A DNA stretch of 64,000 nt from Pseudocercospora fijiensis CIRAD86 (lineage: Eukaryota > Ascomycota > Dothideomycetes > Mycosphaerellales > Mycosphaerellaceae), in the NCBI RefSeq assembly GCF_000340215.1, contig NW_006921549.1, forward strand, positions 62,001-126,000, read 5' to 3'. The notes under the pieces are model-generated. The model ran no database searches. It was not told the origin of the DNA and saw nothing but the letters and a program-made list of their open reading frames with translations. Below, one piece after another: positions 46,001 through 58,107 of this stretch (positions are counted from its first letter, which is position 1; every line of letters begins with the position of its first letter). The position numbers and the translations under genes were made by a program.

Positions 46001-46900
46001 CGATAATCGATATATAGGCGTAGGCTACTATCCTTCTTTAGTACAAATAGGATAGGCGTACTAGTAGGGCTATTACTATACTAAATTCGACCGTTAGCTA
46101 GGTTCTTATCTAAGTACTTACGTAGCATAGCAAGCTCGCGTTTACTAAGGTTATAGAGGGGCCTAAAGGGGACCTCTTTGCCCTCTATAATATTAATCTT
46201 ATAATCCGTCTCTTTAAATATAGGCAATGTCGATACTAGGTAGTGTTTAAACATATTAATACAGGTCTCTCGAATAGGCTAAGGTATACGACTCCGAGCG
46301 AGTTGTTTAGGGTCTATGCTATTAGGGGGTATAGGTTTATCGTTATCCCCTAATAGGTCGACTATTAGGTTAGCTACGGTAGGTATTAGATTACCGATAA
46401 ATAGGACCCTAATATCGTTAGGGCACTCGCTAACGTCGATATGCTTAATATCCTCTTTCTTAGAGATTCTAAATCGCTATTATTAACTGCCTAAGTCTAT
46501 AGCGATAGTATAGTGCTTAAGAACAGGGTTGCTAATAACAATAGTAGCTCCCCTATATAGGTTATCTATATCTACTGCGTAGGTAGTAAAGTCTAGTAGG
46601 CGCTCGTTGCCGAGGTCGTCTCTTAGAACTATATAAATATAGTAGGCTCTATAGGTTAAGTGCCGAGCGTTATTAAACTAAGCAAGGGTTAGCAGGTTAG
46701 TTCTAGACAATTATCGAAGGTCTAATTGCTTAGCTAGGCGATAGTTAATAAGGGCGCTAACTAAATTACCTAGGTCTAGTATAACCTTAGTCTTATAATT
46801 AGTGCTATACGAGTCCGATACGAGATAGGTGCGTATAATAGCTAGTATAATATCGATAGTTTTACGCCGTATAAGGCTAACAGTTAGTGCGGCGCTTATT
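43072..46900 (-). pseudogene. Gypsy copy 2 pol: protease-like, RT, RNase H, integrase
   Basis: Minus strand. A protease-like stretch lies at about 46,870-46,700 (VILDLGNLVSALI). RT runs from about 46,500 to 45,600 and RNase H from about 45,400 to 44,860. Integrase runs from about 44,640 to 43,500, and the start of the chromodomain reaches 43,072. The RT catalytic box reads YLDN at 45,706-45,717 where the family has YLDD, an Asp-to-Asn change a TpG to TpA transition would cause. All stops are TAA/TAG. The integrase and RNase H portions are near-identical in layout to copy 1. Confidence 0.88.
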
Positions 46901-48500
46901 CTTTTTTCGACTAATTAAAAGAGCCGATAGGGGTAGTATTAGCGGCTAAGAGGTGTTTCCTATACTTAGCGGAAGCACGGTCAATTCGGGCCTAGTCCTT
47001 AGGTTTGTCGTATTAGCCTAGTAGATAGCTAGTACTATCGTAGTTAAAGTACTTTAATCCGGTTAGGGGGTTGCTATAACCGTTATTGCTACTATTATTA
47101 TTAGTCGAGCGGTTAGTATTATAGGGATACGAGCCCCTTCTACGGCCCCTATTACGGCCTCCTCTATATAGCCGTCGACTACGGCCTCTTCTACGGTTAT
47201 TATTACTGTTCCCGTTATTAGTACTATTATTCTAGTAGGAACCTTAGTTTCCTCCGCGGCTACGGTTACTACGGTTAGTACTAGCTAGTCGGATCCTCGA
47301 TTCTAGTCGTTATTAGAGCTAGACAGCTCGTTTAGCTGTTTCTACCTCGACTATAAATTGAATACATATTAGGTTAGCCTATTTAAACACACGGCGGCGG
47401 TCTAATTCGAGGATAAGCTCCTATCTAAGCTTTAGGCGTATTTCCGAGATCTATATAGAATTAGTCTTAGCCGGAAGGTCGTTTTTAAGGGTCTTTAAAT
47501 AGGCCTTAAATAAGCGAGCCGATTAATTAGTCTTTTGCTTAGCTCGAAGGTACTAGTCCTAAGTATGTTGTTACCTTAGTATAGGGTTTCTAAGGGTGTC
47601 TAGTATAATAGTTTTGTAGGTTTGCTATTAAATAGCGGTCTAATTCTTAAGAGAGTTAAAATAGTTATCCTAGGTGCGTTTTAGGTCGCTATTAATATAC
47701 TATATAGCGTAAACAACTAAGGAATAGTTATCTAGTAGCGCTCTCGGTATATTGCGCTAGTTAAGCTCGCAGTTACGAATATAGTCGTTATATTACTTGC
47801 AACTAGAGCTATCAAATACGGTATAGTCCTTAAGCTTAGTATCCTTCTTTTAGATAGATAGTAAGGAAGGTCCTACTATTAGTTTAGTAGCGGTTGTCGG
47901 GGCTTCCTAAAGGCGACGGAGCTCGAGGAGGTTATCCTTTAGCTACTATTTTTAACGTAGGGCAGTAAGCCTGTTTTAAGTAGCTTCTTAAAGTCTCCCT
48001 ACTAGTTAGGGGCTAAAGGCTAGTTAGCTATATCGTCGATTAATAATGTTATTAAGAATGTCGTTAACAGGCAATTCTAGATTATTACCTAGAACTATAG
48101 GTTCTTTAGTAGGCCCTTTAGCAGGGTCTCTAGTAGGCGCTTTAGTAGGCACTTTAGTAGGCACTATGCTACTAGTATTATTATTGCTAGCGCCGCTAGT
48201 AGCGCCGCGGTTATTGTTGCTTCGTAATAAGCCGGCTATTATAATAAGGGGGAATACTAATAATGTATTATAGCCCCTTATAGTACGGATATAGTAGAAT
48301 TAGTAGGTATCGGCCTAGTGTACTTAACTTAGTATAATAGGCCGTATAGAAGGCCTTGCTTAATAATTAGTACGGTTGTTTTTAGTAGAATAGTACGTAT
48401 AGGTCCCGTTCTTCGGGCGCAATATAGTTAAATCGATAGTTTTCGTAGCTATACCGCAAAAAGCTTAAAATAAGGACTATCTAGCTACTACCCTTAAAGG
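46901..48500 (-). pseudogene. Gypsy copy 2 gag with ablated zinc knuckle
   Basis: Minus-strand frame upstream of pol. A stretch at 47,013-47,052 reads YFNYDSTSYLLG*Y, exactly the CX2CX4HX4C spacing of a retroviral-type zinc knuckle but with all four ligands replaced by Tyr. A Gly/Arg-rich, Asn-rich region lies at about 47,080-47,290, and Pro-Thr-Lys repeats at about 48,060-48,180. A plus-strand frame at 48,046-48,273 is only the antisense of those repeats. The N-terminus of gag lies near 48,480. Confidence 0.7.
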
Positions 48501-48514
48501 GTAGATCGAATACT

Positions 48515-48715
48515 ATATAAGAAGGGTTATATTAGCAGGTAGATAGGGTAGTAGTAGGTATAGGTAGTATTCGATAGAGAGCTAGGAGGAGAGGGAGGAA
48601 GGCAGGCTAGTTAGCCTAACGCTAAGCGCTAAGCCCTACCTAAGGCACTAAGACCCTAGCTTTACTCGGCCTAGTTACATACTAATTACGTATAGCCTCT
48701 TTAGCCCTAACAAAG
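48515..48715 (-). repeat. LTR D, truncated 5' LTR of gypsy copy 2
   Basis: The left edge TATATAAGAAGGGTTATATTAG and about 200 bp match LTR C closely. The match stops at TTTAGCCCTAA, where coding-like sequence of the enclosing element resumes. About 0.7 kb of LTR is missing. Confidence 0.8.
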
Positions 48716-51700
48716 CTACTCTATAAGTCTATAGAGCGGCTTAGTAGTATCGGCTTCTTCTAAGGATATAATATATCGAAGGATCTCTTTACGTCTATTA
48801 ACCGAACGGTAGAACCTGTTTTTAGTTAGTTAATACTACTACTTCTTATATTCTCCTAGTTTACTATCGACTAGGTGGCCGCCGTTATTTCCCTTATTAT
48901 CTAAGATACTATATTCCGCCGAGCTCGTATCTTAGACGTTTTTAAGGTAGAAATTATATAGGCGTATAATACGCTAGATAGCTACGCTTCGAGTACTATT
49001 CCCTTTAGCGTACGAGGAGAGGTTCGTACTTACTAGGACCTACTCTATTAGCCTAATCTACCTATAACTCGCCTAAGCCTAACTAAGGGAGTAGATAGGC
49101 GTCGTACTTACTAGCCTTTCTTCGTACTCGAGAGTAAGTATATCCTCGACTTTATACGTTTATAGTTAAACCGCTAGCTTTTTATAATATATATAGTACT
49201 TTCGTAAAGGTCTATAAATATAGGCGTAAGTACCGCCTAACTCGGTCGTATAATCTACGCCGTTAAGGAAGCCTCTACGTCGGTAGTACTTAATATACTA
49301 TTCGACTTACTAACTACGACCGATAATAGTAGTTCCTTTAGTATAAAGTATAGACTCTCTTATAATCGTTATAACTAGTTAGGTATAGGTAGTAGAGAGT
49401 AGGAAGGAAGTCGTTAGAGTTTAAATATTATAGTAAGCCTCTATACTACGTACGCTACCTAGCTCCTAGCCGATCTCTTTAACTAGATTTAACTACGCTT
49501 CTATACTACTACGCTCTAGTAGACCGCCTACACTACCTACTTCCTTTATAGCTAGCTCTAAGCTACTAGTTCGGAAAGGCTAGAGTAAGCTTTCTATAAC
49601 TATATAAAGGAGATAATCGACTAACTCGTTACCGCCTACTAAACGTATTAAGTAGTATATAGGGAGCGTAAGGATAATAATTCGGAAGAGGATAATAACT
49701 TAGATTAGTATATAGGTATCGTTAAATAGGCGCTTTAGCGATTAAGCTAGGTATATAGATACCGCTATAGTAGCTATATACTCTATATACTCTTAAAGCC
49801 TAATAAGCGCCTAGGGGATTAGATACGGTTATACTACTTCTTTTCAGAGGAAGTTACTAATAAAAGAGAGAGCTAGTCTCTATAGCTTTTCGTACGACCT
49901 TGTATACTAAATAATAGGTAGGAGACCTAATATTATCGTCGCCCGGGGCAGTAGTAGTAACGCTATAAAAGGCAGCTTTACCTTATTTACCGCTATCTAG
50001 TAAACCTGCCTTTAGCTACTCTTTAACTAGGACGACGGTTTTCGCTATAATAGCTAGGAACGCCGACTATAGCGTAGGTAGGCGAGGTACTATTTCGACG
50101 TACTTGCCTTACTTAGTTAGGATTACGTAGATATTACGTAATAGTTTAAGCGTAGTATAGGGCGTTATATAATAAATTAGATACGTATCCTCCTAGTATA
50201 TAATAAAAGCAAAATCTATTAAGCTATTCGATAGAAGAAAATACCTAGTACTACCGCTTAATACTAGGTAAAGTAGGTAGCCGCCGTCCTAGTTAGCGTA
50301 AGTAACCTTATCTATAATAGTACTATCCCGTAGTATTAGTCGCTCGTTAGTAATATATAAAAGAAGAACTAACTCTATATAATATATCGCTATACTCCTA
50401 ATATGCTCTATAATTAAGTATAGTAGATAATTAGCGAAGATCTTATTTACTACTTTATAGCGATACGATAGATTTAGCGACTAAGAGGGCTAAATAATAG
50501 TAACTCTAGGTCTGCCGACGACGACGACAATAACGAGTAGATTCTATCGCGAAATAGTAAGGTAAGGCTAGCTAAGCACTAGGTATAGCTACTACTTATT
50601 ATAGCTACTAGATAGCGCTAATAATAGCAGAAACTTTAGGTATACGCCTAAAACCGTAGGTATATAATAAGTATATATAAATAAAGAAACTTTAGGTACG
50701 TACCTATTTAATACGTAGAATAGGTTACGGTATATACCTAAAGTTTTCTTATATTTATATATAGTCTCTATAATATTTAATCGTATAGTTAAATAAGTAG
50801 ATATAGGCCGGTTAACTAAGTAGATAGCGCTTAAATAAGATTTAATAGCGAGCGACTAGCGTACTACTAAATAAATAGATAGCCTATTATATATAATAGC
50901 GTATAATCTAGGTTAATTGCTTTATCGGCTTTACTAGACTAGCGTCGAGAATTATAGGATTCTATTATACTATTATTATTCTATATACTTAGAATAACAA
51001 AATTGCTATATAGTACTAACCTCTCGATATCTAGAAGCTATACTATACTATTAGAGGTAGAGTCTCGTAGTATAGGTAGAAATCTCGACCTGAAAAGGTT
51101 AGAAATTAGCTTCTCGGAAGAGGCGTTCTCTACTACTATATATAGCGATCTATATTTCCTCGGAGCCGTAGAATACCGCTAGATATTCTATTATGCTATC
51201 TACTTAACCTATAGATTACTATAGCTTTTAACCCTTAATATATACTATAGGGTTATCGTCCTCGATAACGAGGTAGACTAACTTTACTTAATAGGCCCTA
51301 AATCCTTTATATAGTTAACTACTTAAAGAACGAAATTATTATATAGTTATATAAGCTAGAAGGAGCATAATTAATTAAATAAAGACGTTGTTACTTATTT
51401 ATATACTTATATAATTATTTATATAATTTAATATTATAGAGACTATTTCTATAACCGTAGTATTATATACCTAATCTAAGAATATTACCTTTAAGTAGCG
51501 TCGGGTTCTCTTCCTCTATCGATACTTTACGTAGAGTAGCTATACCCTCTTCTATTACTAGTAGCTTACGTTCCTTCGCTATACTTAGTCGCTATAGTAC
51601 GACGAGCGTAATATCGTTATCGTACGCCTCCTCTCTCTCTAGAAGTTCGATTAGAGGTATATCTACTATATCGTTCGCTAGATAGGCGATACTATAACGC

Positions 51701-52043
51701 TACTAATATATAATCGTTCCTAAGACTTTAACGTTACCTTCGAGGTTAAATGCCCTAATTCCGATCTCGTACTCTATCTCGCTATATAGTAGTTTAAGGT
51801 TATAGCGAAGCGCCTTAATATCCGCTATCGTAACGTTAAAGTCTAGTAGATAGTAATAAAGTAAGAAGCGATACTATATTAATAGCTAAGTTTTCTTATC
51901 GAGTCTATACCGAGTATAACGCTTAAAGCTAAATATACCTTTAGTCTTATTACCTAGATCGGTAATAATCTAATATAAATACTAAGACTTCCTATAATCC
52001 GGCGACCGTAGCTACGCCGCGCGAGAAACTAGAATATTATATA
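48716..52043 (-). pseudogene. Unidentified coding-like region, middle part of the repeat-bounded element
   Basis: The minus strand gives the more protein-like reading, with two long stretches open apart from TAA/TAG. One at about 50,500-49,700 contains LVLLLYITNERLILRDSTII, TKQGKYVEIVPRLPTLQSAF, GKAAFYSVTTTAPGDDN and VYKVVRKAIETSSLF blocks. The other at about 52,020-51,450 contains NVTIADIKALRYNLKLLYSE and LANDIVDIPLIELLEREEAY and ends RKVSIEEENP. A plus-strand frame is also partly open and Arg/Ser-rich, which looks like antisense. No catalytic motif is recognised. The LINE at 52,044 interrupts the region and it resumes at 56,981. Confidence 0.4.
52030..52043. repeat. LINE target site duplication, 3' side
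   Basis: TAGAATATTATATA is repeated at 56,967-56,980, so the LINE occupies 52,044-56,966. The fourteen-base exact match fits target-primed reverse transcription. Confidence 0.85.
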
Positions 52044-52399
52044 GATAGATAGATAGATATTTCATTTGCCTATTGTAGTGCCTTTCGGCCTATGCAGGTC
52101 TATTTCTATGTATTGTTTTAGGTAGGAAACTAACTTAGTTAGTAAAAACCTCCCTCCTGTCCTATTTATAAGTGTTAATCTTCCTCGTTTCCTTGTTTTC
52201 CTTCCTCTAGGGTGCACTAGTGTTATAGTTGTTACCCTCTAACTACCTTGCCTACTGCCCTGCCCTTCTTTCCTCCTCTTCTTCCCTCCTTCTTATCTAC
52301 TCCTTAGTTTCCCTTACTAGTACGAATTGTTGTATAAATCCCTATTTAATAATCTACTTTACTATCCTCTTTAGGTCTTCTTTGCTCTAGATTAGCTTG

Positions 52400-55300
52400 T
52401 CGTATTCCCTTTCTATTGCTTTTAGTCTCTAATTACTTCTACCTTCTAACTATTAAGGGCAGACTAGCAGTATATACTTAGGGTTCTAAGATTAGTAGCT
52501 ATATTAGTAAGCCCTGCTTTCAATTCCTAGGACGTTTCTTCTAAATAGGTAAGATCTGAGTCTAATATGTTTAGATCTGATTTAGATAGCTAGGCTTGCC
52601 TCGGCCCTATTTAGGTCCTTATAGAGCTAGTAGTTATATTAACTAAATTTGATTAGTGCCTTTAGGGTTCCTAGTCTAACTTGTGTTTTGTTCTATTCCT
52701 GCTCCTATAGGTATCTAGCAATTGATTCTGCTAGGCTTTGTTTCTCTCCCTTTAGCTTATCTTCCTTTAGCCTTGCGTTTAGTCCCTAAAGCTCTTTCTC
52801 TAGCATTTCTCTTATTAAGACTCTATATTGCTCTAGGTCTTTAACTTTCTAAGGAGTTATTTATAGTCTGTCTCGCCTCCTAGTCCTAATATACTAGGTT
52901 TTTATCTTGTATAGTGCCTTTTGGATAGTCTATTAGGCTAGGTATTCTATTGTCTTTGCTGTATATTAGTGTCTTAGTCCCTTGAAGTATTGTTTGACTA
53001 GTAGGATCCCTGATTCTATTTCTACTACCCTTGTTAGTATAGTTTTATATACTCCTAGGATTTTCTTTAGGCTTTGGGTTTAGGACCTACTAACTAGTTG
53101 CTTAATCCTCTTTAGTGTTTTCTCCTAGGCTGTCTATATCTGTGCTCTATATAGTATTGCTAGCTTGACAATTGCCTTGTATATAACTTTAGCTTTCTCG
53201 AACGTAGCCCCCTATATAGAGGCTATAAGCCTATTAATAGATTGCATATTAGCATCTGCCCTCTGCTTTGCCTTCTTTACTTGTAGTCCCTAATTCAGTT
53301 TTAGATCTAGCTAGATCCCTAGTACTCTAAGCTCTACTAATAGTTAGGTTTTAAAGCCTTAGATAGTAATTGATTGCTTTATATTATAGGTTGATTTAGC
53401 CTTACTAAAGTAGATAAGCTAGTACTTTTCTAGGGCGAATTTTGCTCTATGCCTCCTTGCCTATTTCTTATACTCCTAGTGCTTCTCTTCTAGGATCTTA
53501 TAGTTTGTTTCTATTGTCTTAGACTAGGTTAGGATGTTTGTGTTATCTATAAACCCTAATGCTAATGTGTTTTTTAATTCTAGGAGTAGGAGTAGGTCTA
53601 CTATAAAGATAAGGAAGAGGATTAGGGAGAGTGTTAATCCTTAGGGGATTCCCCTTTTAGTTAGCATTAGGTCTAATTTGAATTTACCTAGAATAAGCTA
53701 TATTGATCTTTCCTATAGGAAGGACTAGATAAATTGGACTATCTAGTTTAGTATAGCTTTCTATTTAAGTATATATAGGAGCCTTTTATAGGAGACATTG
53801 TTAAAGGCTCCTAAGATATTAAGGGAGAGGAGGGTTACTACCTAGTTTTGACTATAGTACTAGATATGCTTAATCTGTTCTGTAATTAGTTCTATAGCTA
53901 TTAGTGTTAACCTCTTCTTTCTTCCTCCTATCTAGCCTTTAGGAAGGATGTTCCTTTCCTCGGTAAAGGTTGTTAGCCTTTTAGCGACAATTTTTTCTAG
54001 CACCTTACCTATTATATTAAGTAGGGCTATTAGTCTATAGGCCTTGAGCTGTATATAGTCTTCCTTCTAGGGCTTCCTTAGCACTACTATTAGGGACTTC
54101 CTAAATAGTCTTAGGTAGTATCCTAGTGCTAGGCTTTATAAAAAGATATTAGCTATTACTAGGGCTAGCCCCTTCCTATATACTTTTAGAAGTTTGTTAT
54201 AGATCTTATCTTCTCCTAATGCCTTATTACCTAGAATTTTCTTTAGGATCCTTTTAATGGTTTCGGGTTTAACCTAGGTGTCTCTTAGTATACCTAGTAG
54301 TAGAGTCTCTTGTTCTTTCTCCTTTATATCTAATAGGTCTGCTTATACTTTTCTATAGAAGAAGTGTTAGCCTAGGGCTCTTACTTTCCCTTCTATTGTA
54401 GTCTACATTTGTCCTTATTAGTCTATAATGTCCGGGAATTGTAGTAGCATATCCTTATCCTATTTAGGTCTCCTTGCCTATTTAGCTATCCTCTATATCT
54501 CCTCTAGTTTCTTTGTAATTATTCCTATTATAGATCTCTATTCTTATATCTTATCTTTCTTAATCTAGATCTTCTTTTCCTAGTAGGCTTTATTGTAGTT
54601 GTCCTATGCTTCCTAGGTATAGGTTTGTATCTACTGCCTCCTAGCCTTCCTTGCTACTTTAACCTTCCTTATACACTTACTAGTCTAGTATAGTTGCTAG
54701 TATAGTGAATATTTCTTTGCTAGGGTATACTTTCTAGCTACCTGTTTTAGGATTCCTATTAGTTCTTCTACTGCCTTATTAATATCCTCTAGCCTTAGTA
54801 GGTACTTTGTTAAGAGTTCCTCTAGTTTTAGGTCCCTTTCTAGTTCCTCCCTAATCCTGCCCTATTAGGTACCTTTCTAGTTAAGCTTCTCCTCTAGTTC
54901 CCTTTCCTAATTAGCTTAGATATTTAGCTCAATCTGTACCGGGAAGTAGTCTAATAATTCTTCTAGTTCCTAGTTGACCCTATATCTTATAATCCTATTC
55001 CTAATCTAATATAATATAAAGCATAGGTCTAGTATACTACTGCTTCCTCTTGCCTCCTAGGTAATTAGTCCCTTTAGGGTAACAATTTCCATTCCTTCCC
55101 TCTCTAATATGTTAATTAGTCTTCCTACTAGGAAGTGGTAAGCTAGGGTAAAGTCTAAGCCCTAGAGGGGGTAGTAGAGGTTGAAATCCCTAAGTAGGAT
55201 TTAGTAGGTGTTCCCCTAGATAACTCTAGGTAGTCTTTCTAGGGTTTTTAGTTAGGTACTGCTTCTTAAGTCTAGTAGTAGGTTGTATATATAGTAGACT

Positions 55301-55660
55301 TAGAGTGTACCTTAGGATGTCTCTATTTGAACTAATATTAGGTCCCTATCCTCCTATAGTATAGCCTACTAGGTTTCTGTATCTATCTCCTTGCTAATAT
55401 AGATGTATATCCTTAGGGCTCCCTAGTTGTAGATAATTAGGTAGTATCTTAGGTCTTTAACTGTTGCTAGTCTCTTTATGTATAGGTTAAGCTAGGGCTC
55501 TTAGATTGCAATAATATAATGTTCTTTTAGGTTTAGTGCTTAAAGGAAGCTCCTCTATACCTTGTCTTTGCTCTTATTAATATTGTACTATATAATGTTT
55601 AGTAATGTTGCAATGTTTATTAGGTTTTATCTATATTATTTCCCTATAAGTTTTCCTTTA
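52400..55660 (-). pseudogene. LINE ORF2: endonuclease and reverse transcriptase
   Basis: Read on the minus strand, an AP-endonuclease-like domain lies at about 55,640-54,900. It has an NINKSKDKVQ start, an AIQEPQLN block corresponding to the catalytic Glu region, and an LLRDFNLYY block. RT follows at about 54,150-53,300: LKAYRLIALLNIIGKVLEKI, LSLNILGAFNNVSYKRLL, KRGIPQGLTLSLILFLIF and a catalytic box FIDNTN near 53,541-53,561. The family has F-x-D-D, so the second Asp is now Asn. After RT the frame continues through a KIEYLAQQT-like region into a Lys/Glu/Gln-rich C-terminus. Stops are predominantly TAG. Confidence 0.87.
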
Positions 55661-56930
55661 GTCTTCCCTTACTTTAGACTAATATTTGACTAAGCTTTGT
55701 CTACCCTACTTCCTTTCCTATAATGTTAAGGTATCTTAGTCTCCCTAGTTGCTAGTGACTCTCTTATGCTAGTAAGGCCCTAAATGTGAACCTATTATCT
55801 TATCTAGACCTCTTTTATAGCACTTAGCTAGGTTGCTTCTGTACCTAGCTGCCCTAGCTTATTATGTATCTTTTTGGTATATTAATTCTAGCTTCCTTTG
55901 CCTTCCTAGCTACCTGTATTCTTACTAGGCATTCCTTCGCCTATAAGGGGTGTCTTTTAGTGCAGTATACATATCTTGCTTCTCCCTTATATGCTTTACA
56001 TTCTTTAACCTAGTAATCCCCTATATAATAGGAGTAGGTGTTGGTTGTCTTTATACACTTAGCTACTAAGTGTCTATAGTATTGACATTTGAAGCACTGT
56101 ATTATCCTATAGTTACTTCTATATATCTCTGTTTCTAATCTTTTAAAGTCCTAGAACAACCTCTAGTCTAGTACTATATTAGCTTACTCTATACTCCCTA
56201 CCTAGATAATTAGGGAAGACTGCTTCTTAGTCTCTTCGATTTTCCTTTTAATCTATACTACTTTTGTAATCTTTAGGCCTAGGTATATAGCTTAGTTTTG
56301 TCTCTATAGGCTCTTAATATCCTATTCTTCCTTAAAGCTTCTTGTTATACTATAGGCTATAATTATGAATTGCTATTAGGAGACCTTTGCTGTTTTCCCT
56401 ATCTTAGTTGTCTATTCTTTTTGTATTTCTAGCTTCTTTTTGTCCTGCTCTTATGCTATAAATAGCTTGATTACCCCTTTACCTTCGTTCCTAGCCCTAA
56501 TTACCTCTTTAACTACAATTCTTTCTACAATCTCTTTCCCTATAAGTCCTTAGATTTCCTTTTGCTCCTATAGGTCCGTAATGTGGACTCTAACTACTGT
56601 CCTCGGGGGTTTTGGCGCCTCCTAACTAGCTACTACTACTTAGGTGCGGTAGTTTAGGCTTATCTCCTATTGTTTCTTCGTAATCTTTACTGCAACTATA
56701 TTAGCTACCTTTGTAATTACGTAGCTTGCCTAGTTGTAGATTGCTTTTAGTCTTCTAAGGAGTTCTAAGATCATTATCCTATATGCCCTCTTAGGGGTTC
56801 TTCTATCTTCCGCCTTTAGCACCTCCTCTACCCTAGTATATAGTGCTTTCTATTCGTCCTCCCTTCCTTCTTAACTGTCCTCCCTTCGTCTCTAATTGTT
56901 CGCTGCTATTTTCCTTCCCCCTTCTTATAT
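55660..56930 (-). pseudogene. LINE ORF1 with CCHC zinc knuckles
   Basis: The minus-strand frame has a CCHC knuckle reading CFKCQYYRHLVAKC, a second Cys-rich unit with CKAYKGEARYVYC, and KRHPL shortly after, all within about 56,100-55,940. Upstream is a Lys/Glu/Gln-rich region compatible with the coiled-coil part of LINE ORF1 proteins. The product would bind element RNA and accompany ORF2. The first knuckle is intact here, in contrast to the gypsy gag in this window. Confidence 0.75.
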
Positions 56931-56966
56931 ACTTGTAATTGTTAGCCTATTAGAATTATATACCTT

Positions 56967-56980
56967 TAGAATATTATATA
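56967..56980. repeat. LINE target site duplication, 5' side
   Basis: TAGAATATTATATA, identical to 52,030-52,043. Confidence 0.85.
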
Positions 56981-57170
56981 TAAAACCGCTATATACGAGT
57001 ATAACTAATATTAAATAAAGTCTAGTATAGACCGCTAATCTATCTATACTTTGCTATATGTCTTTTAACTACCGCCGATCCTTATCTCGTATATCTTAGA
57101 GTCTAGAACGTAAGGTCTATACAAACCGGAAATATACGAGGGCGACGTTATAGAGTCGTAGAGGTACTAC
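56981..57170 (-). pseudogene. Coding-like segment of the repeat-bounded element between two insertions
   Basis: The minus-strand reading VVPLRLYNVALVYFRFV, DIRDKDRRQLKDI and SIDRLAVYTRLYLILVILVY continues toward 52,043 once the LINE is removed. It is short and unidentified. It is cut on the right by the second copy of the small inverted-repeat element. Confidence 0.35.
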
Positions 57171-58107
57171 GTTACGAAAACTTTTTTACCGATCCTATCG
57201 ATCCTATCGATCCTAGCGATCGCGAGCGATCCCGAGCGATCCCGAGCGATCCTAAGCTATCCTAGAACGATAAATAGGTAACTTATTAAAGTTAGACTTC
57301 TGCCTAATACTTTACTAAAAATAGAACATTTTTGTTATATATTACTAAGCCGTAAACCTTCTAGATAAAAAGATATAAAGGAAAGAAAATCGCTTTTCTA
57401 GACATTTTGCTTCTAATTTATCTTTTTTTCTAGTAGGTTTATAGCTTAGTAATATAGTGGAAAGGTACTCTATTTTTAGTATATTATTAGAAAAAAATAG
57501 AAAATTTATAGATTTTCTACGAAACTAAAGCTAGGGAACAGAAATAAGCAATATAGTATTTTAGCTTTTCTAAGTTATACTTTACTATTTTTAGAAATCT
57601 AAAAAAAGGAGTTAAAGTTCTTTCTACTAATAAGAATATTATAAATTTTTAAGTCTTTATACCTAGTAGTTATCTTAGAATCTAGAAAAGAATATCGAGT
57701 GTTTCGAGTATACTTTTTTTCAAGTTCTGCTTATTAAGCGTCGGCTTTTAAAAGAAACCTTAACGAAATGTCGGCTGCATTTAACGAAACCTTAACGAAA
57801 AAATTTTATTTATAAAAAAACCTACGAAACCGCTAAATTTAACCTGTATTAGTACGCAATACCTCTAAATACCTCGTAGTAGTAGTAGTAGTCGGGCTCT
57901 AACTTGTCCCGCGTCCTTTACGTTCCTCGGCCTCGAATTTCGGGACGGCCTATCCCGAAATTTGCGATCGCGACGATCCTATCGATAGGATCGCGGCCCT
58001 ACGATCCCGAGCGATCCTATTCGATAAGATCTTTAACGTACGATCCTAAGGATCCTAAGCGATCCTATCGATAGGATCGTCGCGATCGGAAAAAAAGTTT
58101 TCGTAAC
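57171..58107. mobile_element. Small non-autonomous inverted-repeat element, copy 2
   Basis: The 937-bp copy is very similar to 42,112-43,071 throughout, with the same GTTACGAAAACTT/AAGTTTTCGTAAC termini, CGATCC-rich subterminal regions and AT-rich centre. Differences include transitions and small indels. It is inserted in a different element, which shows it moved on its own. No ORF. Confidence 0.87.

Larger units (their letters stand above)
29438..48715 (-). mobile_element. Gypsy family A, copy 2, near full length, entered by Helitron and small element
   Basis: Minus-strand Ty3/gypsy element with 3' LTR C (29,438 to about 30,375), internal parts at about 41,525-42,111 and 43,072-48,514, and a shortened 5' LTR D (48,515-48,715). 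Order on the minus strand is gag, protease, RT, RNase H, integrase, chromodomain. Two later insertions account for the excess length: a Helitron at about 30,384-41,516 and a 960-bp inverted-repeat element at 42,112-43,071. No clean target duplication is visible, probably because LTR D is truncated. Confidence 0.85.
52044..56966 (-). mobile_element. Non-LTR retrotransposon (LINE), Tad1-like, 4.9 kb
   Basis: Minus-strand element bounded by a 14-bp target duplication. Its 3' end is a short GATA/TATC tail (52,044-52,060). It carries an ORF1 with zinc knuckles and an ORF2 with endonuclease and RT. Unlike everything around it, the element is nearly free of CpG and keeps many TpG and CpA dinucleotides, while its stops are still mostly TAG. 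The Tad1-like placement rests on ORF order, ORF1 knuckles and fungal context, not on an alignment. Confidence 0.88.

Noticed and set aside
48046..48273. Plus-strand frame with repeated Leu-Val-Gly units resembling a membrane protein
   Set aside because: It is the antisense of Pro-Thr-Lys repeats in the gypsy gag on the minus strand.
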